Below the pieces are notes generated by a model. That model ran no database searches. It worked only from the letters and a program-made list of their open reading frames with translations, and was not told the DNA's origin. A stretch of DNA of 64,000 bases. Origin: Nonlabens marinus S1-08. GTDB lineage: Bacteria > Bacteroidota > Bacteroidia > Flavobacteriales > Flavobacteriaceae. This document shows positions 25,705 to 35,370 of this stretch, piece by piece. Position 1 is the stretch's first letter, and every line of letters begins with the position of its first letter. A program made the position numbers and the translations under genes. Location of the stretch: positions 2,285,779 to 2,349,778 of the forward strand of contig NZ_AP014548.1 in assembly GCF_000831385.1 (NCBI RefSeq), written 5' to 3'.

Positions 25705-28700
25705 CTAATTTATCAGTTCATTTGTTTCACTAACAATGTCCTTGACTATTTGATCCATTTCCATCGTAGAAGTACGTAACTGCTCCATCCAAAAGTTTAA
25801 ATCATCTGATAAATTAGATTGCTCCTCCAAGAGGTTTATGATGCCCAACACTCTAGAAAGTGGTGCACGTACAACATGTGATTGCGTCCACGCAATATCT
25901 CTAAGGGTTTCATTTTGTCGCTCTATTATTTTCATGCGCTGCACAGATTCCGTAATATCCGTCATGGCTCCAACCATGCGAACTGCAACCCCTTTGTCAT
26001 CCCTAATTATTAAACCTTTGTCTTTTACATACAAGGTTTCACCATTTTCGTTAACTACTCGGTATTCCAGTTCCCATCGGGTTACTGTTGGATCAGCTAT
26101 TGCTTTGTGAACACTGTTTTGAACTTTTTCAAGGTCTTCGGGATGAAAGTTATCTTGCCAGAATCCAGAAATATTTTTCAAGTTGGAAGCCTTCTTACCG
26201 AAAAATCGTTCTACGACTTTATCACGCTCATTGGTACCATTTATTAGGTCCCAATCCCAGATAGAGTCATTAGTAGCCTCAATAACTTTTTCAAAACGTT
26301 CTTTCGACTCTAGGATTTTATTTTCAGCCTTTTTACGTTCTGTAATATCTAGAACTATGGCTAGGAATCGTTTTTTGTCGCCTTGGTTTACTAATTGTAA
26401 GTGGGCTTCTACAGGATAACTGCTTCCATCTTTCCTTTGATGAATGGTAAAAAAGATAATTTTCTCTTTTTCTCTTGTTTCTAGAGGGTTGATGAGTTCT
26501 TTAAACGAGGATATCGTAAAGTTTGGCTTCAAGTCTAACGGTGTTAAGGCTTCAATCTCTTTTGAAGAATATCCTAAATTGATGAGTGCACCTTTATTTA
26601 TATAGGTATATTGAAGGGTTTCAGCATCAAAAATGTAAATCTCGTTTAAACTGTTTTCAATTGTTTTTTGAAGATTACTTCTTTCTGTTTCAGATTTCTT
26701 AATTTCAGTAATATCAATATTAGTCCCTAGATAACCTACTAGTTCGTTGTTCTTATTGAATAGTTCTTTTGCGGTACCGTTCACCCAAACAACATCTCCA
26801 TTTTTGTGTTGAAATCGGTATTCATAAACCCACTTTCCATTAGATAAAACAGATTTATACCAGTTGTTTTTAACGTAATCCTCATCATCAGGATGTAAAG
26901 CGTTGGCCCAACCCTTGCCTAAGGCTTCCTCCATAGTCATACCAGCCAGATCGAGCCAGGTATTATTAGCATAAATGCAATCTCCTTCGACATTTGTCGT
27001 ATAGATGGCTATAGGTGACTGCTCTGTATATGCTTTAAATTTAGCATCACTTAGCTGTGCTATCTCTTTTGCTTTCAAGGCGTTTATCTCTGCTACTTTA
27101 CGTTCATGAATATCTTGGAAGCTTCCATAAATCTTTACTCGAACGTTATTTACTACTTCGCTTTTTCCAATAGCTCTATTCCAGCGTTCATTCCCTTTGG
27201 CAGTTATCAATAAGATCTCTTCATCAAACTCAATACCGTCACTAATTAAAAGTTCAAGAGCCTTTTGAATGCGCTCTTTACTCTCTCCTACATGGAACTC
27301 TATACCTCCAGTTAAAGTAGGATTGTAACTCTCATCCAGCTCTAAAATATCAAAGAGCATTGGTGACCAGTACATGTTATTCCCATCCTGATGAACCAAG
27401 TCCATTTCCCAGCTGCCCATTCGTGCTGTTCTAACTGTTTGCTCGAGTAATTTTTCGTTTTTGACCTCTTCGGTAACATCAAGGATAATCGCATTATAGA
27501 TAACGGAACCGTCCGCTAGAAATTCAGGTTCTCCAGTACCAAGGAAGGTTTTAAATTCACCAGAGGGCATCATATATCTAAAGCGACTATTCCATCTGGT
27601 TTTAGTTTCAATAGATCTAGAAACATCAGCTTGAACCTCTTCAAAGTCACCACCATTTTTAACGCCATTCCATATGAGGTCAAAATTTTCTTTGATCTCA
27701 GCTGCTGTATAGCCACATAATTGTTCTACTGAACCAGACACATAATTCAGAGCATCCGTTCCATCAGGAAAGATTTGATACTGATAAACCACTCCTGGTA
27801 AGTTATCTGCAAGTGATTGCAATCTGACCTCTGCTTCCTTACGGTCGTTGATGTCTTGAACACTACCGTACAAACGAGTACATTTACCATCTACCATTTC
27901 TGCAACTCCATTGGCGCGTACCCATATCTCAGTCTTATCAGTGGATACAATGACCGCTTCAAAATCAAACGGGTTTCCAGAGGTGATGGATTCCTGAATC
28001 GCCTCCTGCACCATGGGACGAAAATCCTTTCTGTAGAAGTTGATGGCTTCTTCTAAATTTGATTCATATGTGTTTGGGTCTGTTCCATGTATTTCGTGAA
28101 CCTTGTCAGACCAGAAAAGACTTTGATTTTCTATATCAATTTCCCAACTTCCAATTTTGGCAAGTCTGCTCGCTTGCTGATTCAATTCTCTTAATTTCTT
28201 CTCCTCCGTTACATCTCTCTCTACGGCAACCCAGTGTGTATACAATCCTTTTTCATTGGCAACTGGCGTCATTGTGAAGTTATTCCAAAACTCTTCTCCT
28301 GATTTTTTGTAATTGATGATAGTAGTTTCACAGGGTTCCAAATTTATAAGAGCTTTGTCTATTCTTGCCAGTTCTTCTGGATTTGTTTTGCGACCGTGAA
28401 GTATTCTAGGAGTCTTACCAATGACATCTTTAGCCTCATAACCTGTCATTTCAGTAAACGCTTGATTGACATAAATAATCTTAGGCCCAGGATACTCAAC
28501 AGGTTCTACTTTTGTCATTAAAATAGCATCTTTAGTATTTGTGATGACACTCTCTAGGAGCTTAAGCGTATGCTCTTTTTCAATTTTATAAGTGATATCC
28601 CTAGAGTTAGATACAATACCATTGACTGCCGGATTGTCTGTCATGTTAGTCAGTACCGTTTCTAGCCATCTCCATTCATCCTTATGATTTTTGAAACGAA

Positions 28701-29670
28701 AAGGTTCTAGAACTACCCTGTTTTGGGTAGTCAATTGATTCAATCCTTCTGAAGCTCTTTCTGCATCTTCTGGGTGGATAAATTCAAAGGCATTTCTGCC
28801 TATAAATTCATCGTGTGGGATGCCAAGAACAGATAGACTGGTTGGACTCGCATACTTATAGTTCGCTTCTGCATCTAGTATAGCAATCATATCAGCACCT
28901 TCCTGAACTAATGCTTTGAAGCGCTGTTCACTTTGTTGAATTTTAGTTTCTTGCTCAATGATTTCTTTGGCATCCCGTACGACACAATACATGAGTTGTG
29001 TAGTTTTATCCCAGTGTACCGACCATAAATTATAGGCAATACCTCCACATTTTTTCTTATATCTATTAATGAAAGATTTGATGTCTTGACCGTTAAGAAT
29101 GGCTGCTGCTGTTTCTTCAGTTTTAGGCAAATCCTCTTCTTTAATAAAATCAACGTAAGGTTTGCCCACCAACTCTTCAACGGTATACCCCCAATGGTCA
29201 ATACTAGCAGCGCTGACAAATACAAAATTGCCCTTCTCATTGATGGTACAAAAAACATCCAGGGATGCGTCAATTAATTGATTTGCTTCAGATTTTTGCT
29301 TAACAATACGGGTAATATCTCTTGATTTACAAGCTATTGCAAAAATCTCTTGATCGTCTCCTTTGAGTGGTGTTAAGGTGATTTGACCGTAATGTATTTC
29401 ATTACTTTCAGGATGAGAATAATGTTCTTCTAAATTAAAACACTCGCCTTGTAGCGCCCTACTATAATAATTTTTCCATTTTTCCATATAACCCTCGCCA
29501 AATCCTTTTACCAGTACAGGTTCGTAAAGGTTCAGTTCCTTTCCCGTCACTTCTTTTATGAGGTTAAAATATCTCTTGTTCGCATAAATCAATTGTAAGT
29601 CAAGATTGATTATCCAAAGAAGGTCCTCGCTTTGATCCAGAAAGATATTTGTCAATTGAGCTTGATCCAT
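25705..29670 (-). CDS. Ten-PAS-domain sensor ending in a histidine phosphotransfer/dimerisation domain, no ATPase
   Basis: A 1321-residue protein without membrane segments. About ten PAS/PAC units of roughly 125 residues fill 1-1245; each shows features such as Y-A-N-x-x-x, GY/GKxxxD and a DITE(R/K)K-type PAC end. The last 70 residues contain IAWTQSHVVRAPLSRVLGII, a His box (H-x-x-R-x-P-L) of a HisKA-type dimerisation domain, then a second helix MEMDQIVKDIVSE. The protein ends there. The N, G1 and G2 boxes of HATPase_c are missing, although the stop is clean and a receiver gene follows at 5-14 bp. It could be phosphorylated in trans by another kinase, or act as a scaffold. Long flavobacterial sensors of this shape are known to me from memory. 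Confidence 0.85.
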   Translation of the reverse strand: MDQAQLTNIFLDQSEDLLWIINLDLQLIYANKRYFNLIKEVTGKELNLYEPVLVKGFGEGYMEKWKNYYSRALQGECFNLEEHYSHPESNEIHYGQITLTPLKGDDQEIFAIACKSRDITRIVKQKSEANQLIDASLDVFCTINEKGNFVFVSAASIDHWGYTVEELVGKPYVDFIKEEDLPKTEETAAAILNGQDIKSFINRYKKKCGGIAYNLWSVHWDKTTQLMYCVVRDAKEIIEQETKIQQSEQRFKALVQEGADMIAILDAEANYKYASPTSLSVLGIPHDEFIGRNAFEFIHPEDAERASEGLNQLTTQNRVVLEPFRFKNHKDEWRWLETVLTNMTDNPAVNGIVSNSRDITYKIEKEHTLKLLESVITNTKDAILMTKVEPVEYPGPKIIYVNQAFTEMTGYEAKDVIGKTPRILHGRKTNPEELARIDKALINLEPCETTIINYKKSGEEFWNNFTMTPVANEKGLYTHWVAVERDVTEEKKLRELNQQASRLAKIGSWEIDIENQSLFWSDKVHEIHGTDPNTYESNLEEAINFYRKDFRPMVQEAIQESITSGNPFDFEAVIVSTDKTEIWVRANGVAEMVDGKCTRLYGSVQDINDRKEAEVRLQSLADNLPGVVYQYQIFPDGTDALNYVSGSVEQLCGYTAAEIKENFDLIWNGVKNGGDFEEVQADVSRSIETKTRWNSRFRYMMPSGEFKTFLGTGEPEFLADGSVIYNAIILDVTEEVKNEKLLEQTVRTARMGSWEMDLVHQDGNNMYWSPMLFDILELDESYNPTLTGGIEFHVGESKERIQKALELLISDGIEFDEEILLITAKGNERWNRAIGKSEVVNNVRVKIYGSFQDIHERKVAEINALKAKEIAQLSDAKFKAYTEQSPIAIYTTNVEGDCIYANNTWLDLAGMTMEEALGKGWANALHPDDEDYVKNNWYKSVLSNGKWVYEYRFQHKNGDVVWVNGTAKELFNKNNELVGYLGTNIDITEIKKSETERSNLQKTIENSLNEIYIFDAETLQYTYINKGALINLGYSSKEIEALTPLDLKPNFTISSFKELINPLETREKEKIIFFTIHQRKDGSSYPVEAHLQLVNQGDKKRFLAIVLDITERKKAENKILESKERFEKVIEATNDSIWDWDLINGTNERDKVVERFFGKKASNLKNISGFWQDNFHPEDLEKVQNSVHKAIADPTVTRWELEYRVVNENGETLYVKDKGLIIRDDKGVAVRMVGAMTDITESVQRMKIIERQNETLRDIAWTQSHVVRAPLSRVLGIINLLEEQSNLSDDLNFWMEQLRTSTMEMDQIVKDIVSETNELIN

Positions 29671-30286
29671 TTGAGGGAGGGTTATAATTACATCGAGAAT
29701 TTAATAAAATTTGACCAAAATTTAACTTTTAGGGTTCTGATTATTTGATCTAAAAACGAAATGTTAAATAGTTTGAAACCAGATAATAAACAATTTTTTA
29801 GTAGTCCATTACTTACACAAAAAACCTTGTAGCAACAACGAATATTCCTTTATTTGTGCGTCAAAGCACCAATTTTGGCTGCATTTATAAAAAAAATGAA
29901 CAAATGTTATCAATATAATCCTACAGGTTTTTTTTGATATGATTTCTTATAGAAATAATTGAGAAGGAACATGAAGTTTAATGATGATAATTTTTAAGCT
30001 ATATGTGAATGGCTCGAGAATCGGTAAATCCGGTAATAGAATAATTTTTCTACTACTTTATGAAATTATTTTCTTACTCGATGCTTTAGAGAATTTGTTC
30101 TAAGAAAAAGAAACCATCATCACCATGATTCGTTTTACTAAGTTAAACTAACTATCAAAAGTCTGTAAATTGTTATTCCACTACAGTGATGATAGATATT
30201 TCAAAGTTAGAATGGGGCGCTAGGGAAGTATAGCTTGACTTTTCAGTTATATCTAGTGATTCCGTTTCTGAATCAGGCAACCCTAG
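29671..30286. other. AT-rich gap of 616 bp without a gene
   Basis: Between the divergently read start of the PAS sensor and the end of the epimerase-like gene. No frame with coding character, tRNA or terminator hairpin was seen. The 3' part (about 30180-30286) is the downstream region of the epimerase-like gene. Confidence 0.5.
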
Positions 30287-31048
30287 CTATGGTTCAATAC
30301 AAACAAAATCAGCGGCAGGTTTTGACCAAAGTGCGAGATTGGAAAAGCCTTCAAACTTTACGAGAATACCTTTGTTTTTTCCGCTTTCGCGAAAGCGAAC
30401 CCAATCAAAATCTACGTCTGCAAGTATCAAAGCATCGCGATCAAACAAGGTCTTTGAAAGTGATAACGCAGAATTTACCAAAGGGATTTCGCGAGTTTCA
30501 TTGGAAAGTAAACCTGATGAGCCCAAGGTACGAGCCTTTAATGATTTGGTAGTAGGGAACTCGATCACGTAATGCCCTAATTGCTTGCCATCATTGAGCA
30601 GACAGGCATAAGCTGTATGACCACCACAGGCAAAATGCATGGGAACCTTGTCTTTATTCTCAACGTAGTAGGTCATCTTCAATTCATTTTCAACCAACTC
30701 ATAAACCACTGAAAATGAAAACCTAAACGGATACTGTTTCAAGGTTTCTGGAGAGCTGTGTAGTGTAAACGAACATTTTGAATCGGTATGCTGCTTAAAA
30801 ATAAGATCCTCAGTATGCCTGATGATACCGTGTCTGGGCATCAAATAATCCTGACCTTGATATGTGATCTTGTTGCCTTTAATCTTCCCGATAGCAGGAA
30901 ACAACACTGGCGAACTGCTGCCCCAAACAGATTCCTCAATCTGCCAAATATATTCTTTACCAGTTGCCTTATGCTTTAAGGATCTAATTTCCGCGCCTGT
31001 AGAACTTATGGTACAAATGAGTTGATCGTTCTGTATGGTATAGAGCAT
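30287..31048 (-). CDS. Aldose 1-epimerase family protein (LacX-like)
   Basis: 253 residues from ATG 31048; a TTG four codons upstream extends the frame. The beta-sandwich pattern of the galactose-mutarotase superfamily is visible: the opening LICTISSTGAEIRSLKHKAT (about 9-28), then LFPAIGKI, a motif with likely catalytic His YLMPRHGIIRH (about 69-79), HFACGGHTAYAC (second His), and the end LALWSKPAADFVCIEP. The length (about 255-290 in the LacX branch) is shorter than GalM. It interconverts anomers of some hexose or hexose phosphate; the sugar is unknown. A palindrome copy is read as RFRES (about 217-221) near the C-terminus. It follows the secreted-protein gene by 26 bp. Confidence 0.85.
   Translation of the reverse strand: MLYTIQNDQLICTISSTGAEIRSLKHKATGKEYIWQIEESVWGSSSPVLFPAIGKIKGNKITYQGQDYLMPRHGIIRHTEDLIFKQHTDSKCSFTLHSSPETLKQYPFRFSFSVVYELVENELKMTYYVENKDKVPMHFACGGHTAYACLLNDGKQLGHYVIEFPTTKSLKARTLGSSGLLSNETREIPLVNSALSLSKTLFDRDALILADVDFDWVRFRESGKNKGILVKFEGFSNLALWSKPAADFVCIEP
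30382..30397. repeat. Dispersed palindrome inside the epimerase-like gene (16 bp)
   Basis: Perfect CGCTTTCGCGAAAGCG, read as V-R-F-R-E-S on the minus strand. Confidence 0.95.
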
Positions 31049-31074
31049 GCTATTGTTCAATATGCATATGGGAC

Positions 31075-31782
31075 TTACTCTCTAAGACTCCAAATCTCAT
31101 AAATGGGATCACCTTTGCTGGATAATCCTGAATGATGCCAGTCACCATTCTTTAGATCATAGTCGAACTCAAGACTTGCACCGACTCTGGAATCGTCCTT
31201 AGAAAAGAACTCGATATTCTCAGTATATTTTCCATCAACAGTGGAATAGCTGCCACCGCCAGTTCCTTTGAATTCTTTGCTTGTAGTGTCGTAAGCGATC
31301 CATTGAAAGCGCGTACCTGAAAGGATTTTCATGGTTTTTCTTGAGCCAGTAGTATCTCTCGATTGAGTCTCACCATCTCTCACACGCCCTGACATTAACC
31401 ACGCACCATTCAACGCACCTTCAGATCCATCGTCTATCCGACTGAAAGTCATTCCTAGTTCTGGTATTTGCATTGTATCATTATCTACGATAACTTGAAG
31501 CTGTTGTTCCTGTCCAACAAGACTTGGATCTTGTGTGTGAAACTCAATGGTTTCGGTTAATACGCCGTTGTTCATTAACCAAGATCCGCCCATAGTGCTC
31601 ATGAATTTACCTGTGGTTGCGTCATAAGTGGTAAGTACATTATGATCGTCTGTAACGATGGCGACTGTTTTTAGGGTATTTCCGTTGAGATCGGTAGATG
31701 TAGCTTCCCATGCACCAGTAATTTCCTGAGCAGTAGTAATGAGAGAAAAGCAGCCAACTAATAAAAGAAAAAGAGTTTTCAT
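31075..31782 (-). CDS. Secreted protein with two lipocalin-like repeats
   Basis: 235 residues with a Sec signal peptide (MKTLFLLLVGCFSLITTAQ, cleavage after TAQ). The mature part is an internal duplication. ITGAWEAT..., GGSWLMNNGVLTETIEFHTQD and SLVGQ in the first half align with LNGAWLMS, GGGSYSTVDGKYTENIEFFSKD and SRVGAS in the second. Each half looks like a small beta-barrel of the lipocalin-like, DUF4488-type proteins found in Bacteroidota. It is exported to the periplasm or beyond; the function is unknown. Its start lies 60 bp after the HAD gene stop on the same strand. Confidence 0.75.
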   Translation of the reverse strand: MKTLFLLLVGCFSLITTAQEITGAWEATSTDLNGNTLKTVAIVTDDHNVLTTYDATTGKFMSTMGGSWLMNNGVLTETIEFHTQDPSLVGQEQQLQVIVDNDTMQIPELGMTFSRIDDGSEGALNGAWLMSGRVRDGETQSRDTTGSRKTMKILSGTRFQWIAYDTTSKEFKGTGGGSYSTVDGKYTENIEFFSKDDSRVGASLEFDYDLKNGDWHHSGLSSKGDPIYEIWSLRE

Positions 31783-31842
31783 AGGTAGATCGTTTAGAGG
31801 TTCAAATTAATAAAGAATCAAACAGGATTCATTATTGAAATC

Positions 31843-32532
31843 TTAATTCTTGGAATAGGTAACTATTAGGTCTGCCACTTCTTGCAAATTAGTTGCAAAG
31901 ATTTCTGCTTTAGGAGCTAGCGGATATTGCTGCTGTCCAGGTCTAGCAATAAAAGCCGCGCGCCATCCTGCCCATTGAGCGCCAGCGACGTCCCAACCGT
32001 GAGCAGCAATCATCATGCATTCATCGGGCTGTACATTCATGTGTTGCGCTGCCCAATCATAGGCTTCTTTAAAAGGCTTGAATTTTCCAGCGCTTTCAAC
32101 GCTCAACAATTCATCAAACAAGTCAGTCAGTCCAGAATTTTTCATTTGTTGGTTGACTCCTTCGTTGGAGCCATTCGTAAACGCAACTAATTTATAATTG
32201 TCATTCTTCAACCGAGTAAGAGCATCTTTAACTTCTGGATGTGGTTTGAGATCGCGTAAAGAATCGATCACAAGACTTTCTGCTTTACGCTTTGAAAGTT
32301 CGATATCATTATTGGCCGCCACCATTTGCAAGGTCGCTGCACCAATCTTTGCAAAATCGGCATACTGACCGCCAGCGCTAGTCACTAGCGAATACTGCAA
32401 TAGAGTCGTAAACCACAATGGCAGCAAATCATCACGACCGTTTAAAAGTTCGCTCACATTTTCTTTCAAACTGGAAAGATCAAGCAAGGTTTCATTCACA
32501 TCAAAGAATAGGACTTTTGGTCTATGGTTCAT
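31843..32532 (-). CDS. Haloacid dehalogenase type II (HAD superfamily hydrolase)
   Basis: A 229-residue HAD hydrolase. Motif I is FFDVNETLLDL (about 9-19, nucleophile Asp); the D-x-N-E-T form is usual in the (S)-2-haloacid dehalogenase branch. Motif II is VAFTNGS (about 118-124), motif III Lys is in SVESAGKFKPFKEAYD (about 148-163), and motif IV in CMMIAAHGWDVAGA (about 175-188). The cap helices lie between motifs I and II. The activity could be dehalogenation or hydrolysis of another small acid; nothing nearby indicates a halogenated substrate. The stop of the DsbA-like gene is 11 bp upstream, so the two are cotranscribed. Confidence 0.85.
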   Translation of the reverse strand: MNHRPKVLFFDVNETLLDLSSLKENVSELLNGRDDLLPLWFTTLLQYSLVTSAGGQYADFAKIGAATLQMVAANNDIELSKRKAESLVIDSLRDLKPHPEVKDALTRLKNDNYKLVAFTNGSNEGVNQQMKNSGLTDLFDELLSVESAGKFKPFKEAYDWAAQHMNVQPDECMMIAAHGWDVAGAQWAGWRAAFIARPGQQQYPLAPKAEIFATNLQEVADLIVTYSKN

Positions 32533-32542
32533 TTATTCAGTT

Positions 32543-33214
32543 TTAAGATTTTGAAGACTCAGACGTCTCGTGCTCTTTTAGTATTTGAGTCAATACTTGT
32601 TTGAATACATCTACAGGCTGCGCACCAGTCACGGCACTTTTTCTATCAAATATGATTGTGGGAACGGAATTTACACCTAGTTCTTTCCAATAATTTTCTT
32701 GGGTTGTGATTGCTTTTCGCGCTTCTTCATTATTCAATCGTGCCATTCCTTCCTCAGCATTCAGGCCTACATCCAGTAAGGCTTGTTTCAAAACTTCCCG
32801 TTTGGAAACATCCTGACGCTCGCTGAAAAATGCTGTGGTTAGCCGCATTTTCAATTCCGTTTGTTTGTTGAATTCCTTGGCATATTCCAATAAGATATGC
32901 GAATCAAACGTATTGGCCATGCGCTGTTCTTCGTAATAATCAAAAACAAAATCAACACTATCGCCAGCGGCAGTCATTTGCTCCTGCATTTGTCGGTATT
33001 GCTCTAGACTAGAACCATACTTTTCTACAATATGCTCCTGTAAATTCTGACCTTCAGCAGGCATGTTGGGATTGAGCTGGAATGGTTGCCATTCGATTTC
33101 GATTTGGTCTTCAATCCCCAATTCATTGATTGCCTTTTCCAATCGTTTGTAACCTATGGTGCACCATGGGCAAACAACGTCTGATACAATGTCGATTTTT
33201 AGTTTTTCCTTCAT
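32543..33214 (-). CDS. DsbA family (FrnE-like) oxidoreductase
   Basis: A 223-residue cytosolic thioredoxin-fold protein with a helical insertion. The active site DVVCPWCTIG is at about residues 11-20, and the cis-Pro is in NSVPTIIFDRK (about 180-190). No signal peptide is present, as usual for the FrnE branch, which is linked to polyketide chemistry or oxidative stress rather than periplasmic disulfide formation. The downstream HAD gene starts 10 bp after its stop. A 20-bp copy of the palindrome ends 16 bp before this ATG and must lie in its leader or promoter. Confidence 0.88.
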   Translation of the reverse strand: MKEKLKIDIVSDVVCPWCTIGYKRLEKAINELGIEDQIEIEWQPFQLNPNMPAEGQNLQEHIVEKYGSSLEQYRQMQEQMTAAGDSVDFVFDYYEEQRMANTFDSHILLEYAKEFNKQTELKMRLTTAFFSERQDVSKREVLKQALLDVGLNAEEGMARLNNEEARKAITTQENYWKELGVNSVPTIIFDRKSAVTGAQPVDVFKQVLTQILKEHETSESSKS

Positions 33215-33229
33215 TATTATTTCATATAG

Positions 33230-33249
33230 TTCGCTTTCGCGAAAGCGAA
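33230..33249. repeat. Dispersed palindrome before the DsbA-like gene (20 bp)
   Basis: Perfect 20-bp palindrome TTCGCTTTCG plus complement, placed 16 bp upstream of the DsbA-like ATG and 8 bp... from the end of the CPBP gene region (stop at 33258). Confidence 0.95.
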
Positions 33250-33257
33250 ATACCCAT

Positions 33258-34073
33258 TTATCGCAATGGAAGATTAAGCCCTCTTTGATAAATTAAGTAT
33301 CCTGCAAAAATCCATACGCCAGCGGTGGATAACAAGTGTATGGTCTTAAAGTTTGGTCCTATTTCTGGAAAAAACAATAACAGGAGTCCGGCGTTAATAG
33401 ATAAGTGGAACAAGATGGCTATCCACACACTGCCTCTAGAATGTACTACCATCCATGTAATGATGATGGACAGTCCCACCAATAAAACCAGATAGGTAAG
33501 AATAGGGAAAAGGTGGAGGGATTTACCGCTTACTAAGGTTCCAAAAGGTGCCCAAAACAATGGGATGTGCCAGCAAAACCAGATAATTCCTATGACAATA
33601 GCACTTTTAAGATTGGAAAATTGAGTCTGAAATTCTGCCAACAAAAAGCCTCTCCAGCCTAACTCTTCTCCTAATGGGCCTGCATAAAATCCGGACCATA
33701 AAACGATAGGAATAAAAGCAACGGCAGCGAACTTAAAATCTCCAACGCTTCCAAAAAACCACTGATATAACAGTAACCCAATAGCAACAAATACCAGCGG
33801 AAGCACCAATATCAGTACATAAATCCACCAAGCTGCTTTGAACATAAAGAGTTTTTTGCACAACTTCCAGGTATTAGAGAACCCATCAAATAGAAGTGTT
33901 ATAATAATCGAACTTAGGCTCGGCCCGTAAACACCAGCAAAAAAATAGATCAAGAAGGTGTCGATGCTTTCTGCAGTGATTCCGTCTTCCAAATGCTGCA
34001 AACCCAGTATCCATAAGGTCCATGACCAGATGAATGTCAATGCTATAAAGGATGCTACTTTCTTAAAATTCAT
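33258..34073 (-). CDS. CPBP family intramembrane metalloprotease
   Basis: A 271-residue membrane protein with seven to eight hydrophobic segments. It has the full CPBP motifs: GEELGWRGFLLAEFQ (about 136-150, Glu-Glu and Arg), FCWHIPLFWAP (about 173-183, His) and LFHLSINAGLLLLF (about 222-235, His and Asn). Unlike the CPBP at 19114, motif 1 keeps Arg. Family members process prenylated or other membrane proteins or confer immunity; no partner such as a bacteriocin gene is seen here. The first segment directly follows MNFKKVASFIALTFIWSW, so the start is secure. Confidence 0.85.
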   Translation of the reverse strand: MNFKKVASFIALTFIWSWTLWILGLQHLEDGITAESIDTFLIYFFAGVYGPSLSSIIITLLFDGFSNTWKLCKKLFMFKAAWWIYVLILVLPLVFVAIGLLLYQWFFGSVGDFKFAAVAFIPIVLWSGFYAGPLGEELGWRGFLLAEFQTQFSNLKSAIVIGIIWFCWHIPLFWAPFGTLVSGKSLHLFPILTYLVLLVGLSIIITWMVVHSRGSVWIAILFHLSINAGLLLLFFPEIGPNFKTIHLLSTAGVWIFAGYLIYQRGLNLPLR

Positions 34074-34139
34074 GAACAGTGATGAAATCTTCCCTGCAAT
34101 TTGAGAAAAATTTGGAAATTAATCAATGAAGTTCTGGTC

Positions 34140-35087
34140 CTACGGTCGTGCGTTCAACGCATCCGTATACCTATAAATACCGAATCCCTTGATGTTGAGA
34201 AACTCCTTATTGGTGATAGCAGTGCTTGCCTGGTAATCATTGCTCCATTCCACAAAGGCTTCCTCGAACTCATGATCCGTGGCGGTTGTAGCAAAGTAAT
34301 CCCAAATTTCAGGCGCTAACGAACTCTGATTGACATTGAATAGAATAACAATGTTAACTTGTTGGTTGAGTTCCATTCCAGCTTGCGCTAGCAAATTCAA
34401 CTTATTGACGATGGAGTTTTCTTCAATCGAGCCAGATAAATTCCAGGCGTCTGTATGGTAGTTGGTTAAAAAGATCTCGTCGTGATGGAGAACTAATTCC
34501 TTCGCAATGAGTAGGCTAGGTGGCAGACCAGGATCTTTGATCTTTCCTATGTAAAATTGACGCGTCACGCCAGGATTCAATGGACCAGCCATTCCTGGTG
34601 GTGGCGTGAATTTCAGATCGTTCAATCTATCGATCCATGGCTCATAATTATCTAGATAATTCATGGTTCCATTCCAGAACTCAATTTCACTGACAATTCC
34701 ATCTGGCCTGCTGTCTTTGCGACCATCGTGATAGCCTTCAATCTCAGAGAATGAATCCCCAAACCCAGCAGATACAAAAGAAACCTTGACGAAAGGATCT
34801 TCGTTATGGGCTTTGTTTACAAAGGCTCTGAGATCATCATCCAGTCCATCGCCCAACGCATCACCAATATTATAGAGATAGATATCAGTAAAATCATTCA
34901 CATCTACCCATGCGAGCAAATCATCTTCCAAGGCATCATTGCCCAAGATTCCAGCCGTATAAAAGTCATTGATGTAGACACCGCGATGCTCGGCAAGCAG
35001 CCCTATGGAAATGGTGTCGTCATCTTCGTCGCAGGAAGAGAAAAGGAGTAGAGTTACTATAGCTAATGTTAAGGATCTTAATATCAT
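34140..35087 (-). CDS. Uncharacterised lipoprotein
   Basis: A 315-residue protein with a lipoprotein signal MILRSLTLAIVTLLLFSSC, Cys at about 19, followed by an acidic DEDDDT spacer. That is the usual surface-lipoprotein export context in Bacteroidota. The mature part starts RGVYINDFYTAGILGN and alternates strands and helices (DIYLYNIGD, VKVSFVSAGFG, QVNIVILFNV), which suggests a TIM-barrel or other alpha/beta fold. I recognise no catalytic motif. The segment FTPPPGMAGPLNPGV is a Pro-rich loop. The role is unknown and no SusCD pair is nearby. Confidence 0.65.
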   Translation of the reverse strand: MILRSLTLAIVTLLLFSSCDEDDDTISIGLLAEHRGVYINDFYTAGILGNDALEDDLLAWVDVNDFTDIYLYNIGDALGDGLDDDLRAFVNKAHNEDPFVKVSFVSAGFGDSFSEIEGYHDGRKDSRPDGIVSEIEFWNGTMNYLDNYEPWIDRLNDLKFTPPPGMAGPLNPGVTRQFYIGKIKDPGLPPSLLIAKELVLHHDEIFLTNYHTDAWNLSGSIEENSIVNKLNLLAQAGMELNQQVNIVILFNVNQSSLAPEIWDYFATTATDHEFEEAFVEWSNDYQASTAITNKEFLNIKGFGIYRYTDALNARP

Positions 35088-35278
35088 AACTCATATAATT
35101 ATCAGACTATAAACAAGATACGATAATTATTAGGGTTTTTGATTTAGGAGATTACTTAAGCCATTATCTTTCAATTAAGGCTCTTTCAAAAATACCTTTC
35201 CAATGAGGTGAAAAAAAAGAAAACTCCCAACCCAACAAAGGATCGAGAGTTCTATAATTATTCAGTTAAACGACTAGG

Positions 35279-35340
35279 AGATGCTGAAACAAGTTCAGCA
35301 TGACAGATATTGAAGATGCCGACCTACTTCAGCATGACAG
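35279..35340. repeat. Twofold interspersed motif TTCAGCATGACAG
   Basis: The 13-mer occurs at 35294-35306 and 35328-35340. The first copy is preceded by GATGCTGAAACAAG, which is partly complementary to it (GCTGAA / TTCAGC) and could form a hairpin. Similar units are common in flavobacterial intergenic DNA from memory. The 330-bp interval 35088-35417 holds this, the heptamer array below and no gene. Confidence 0.7.
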
Positions 35341-35370
35341 AAATCCAAAGATGTGGATCTGTCTCGACCA

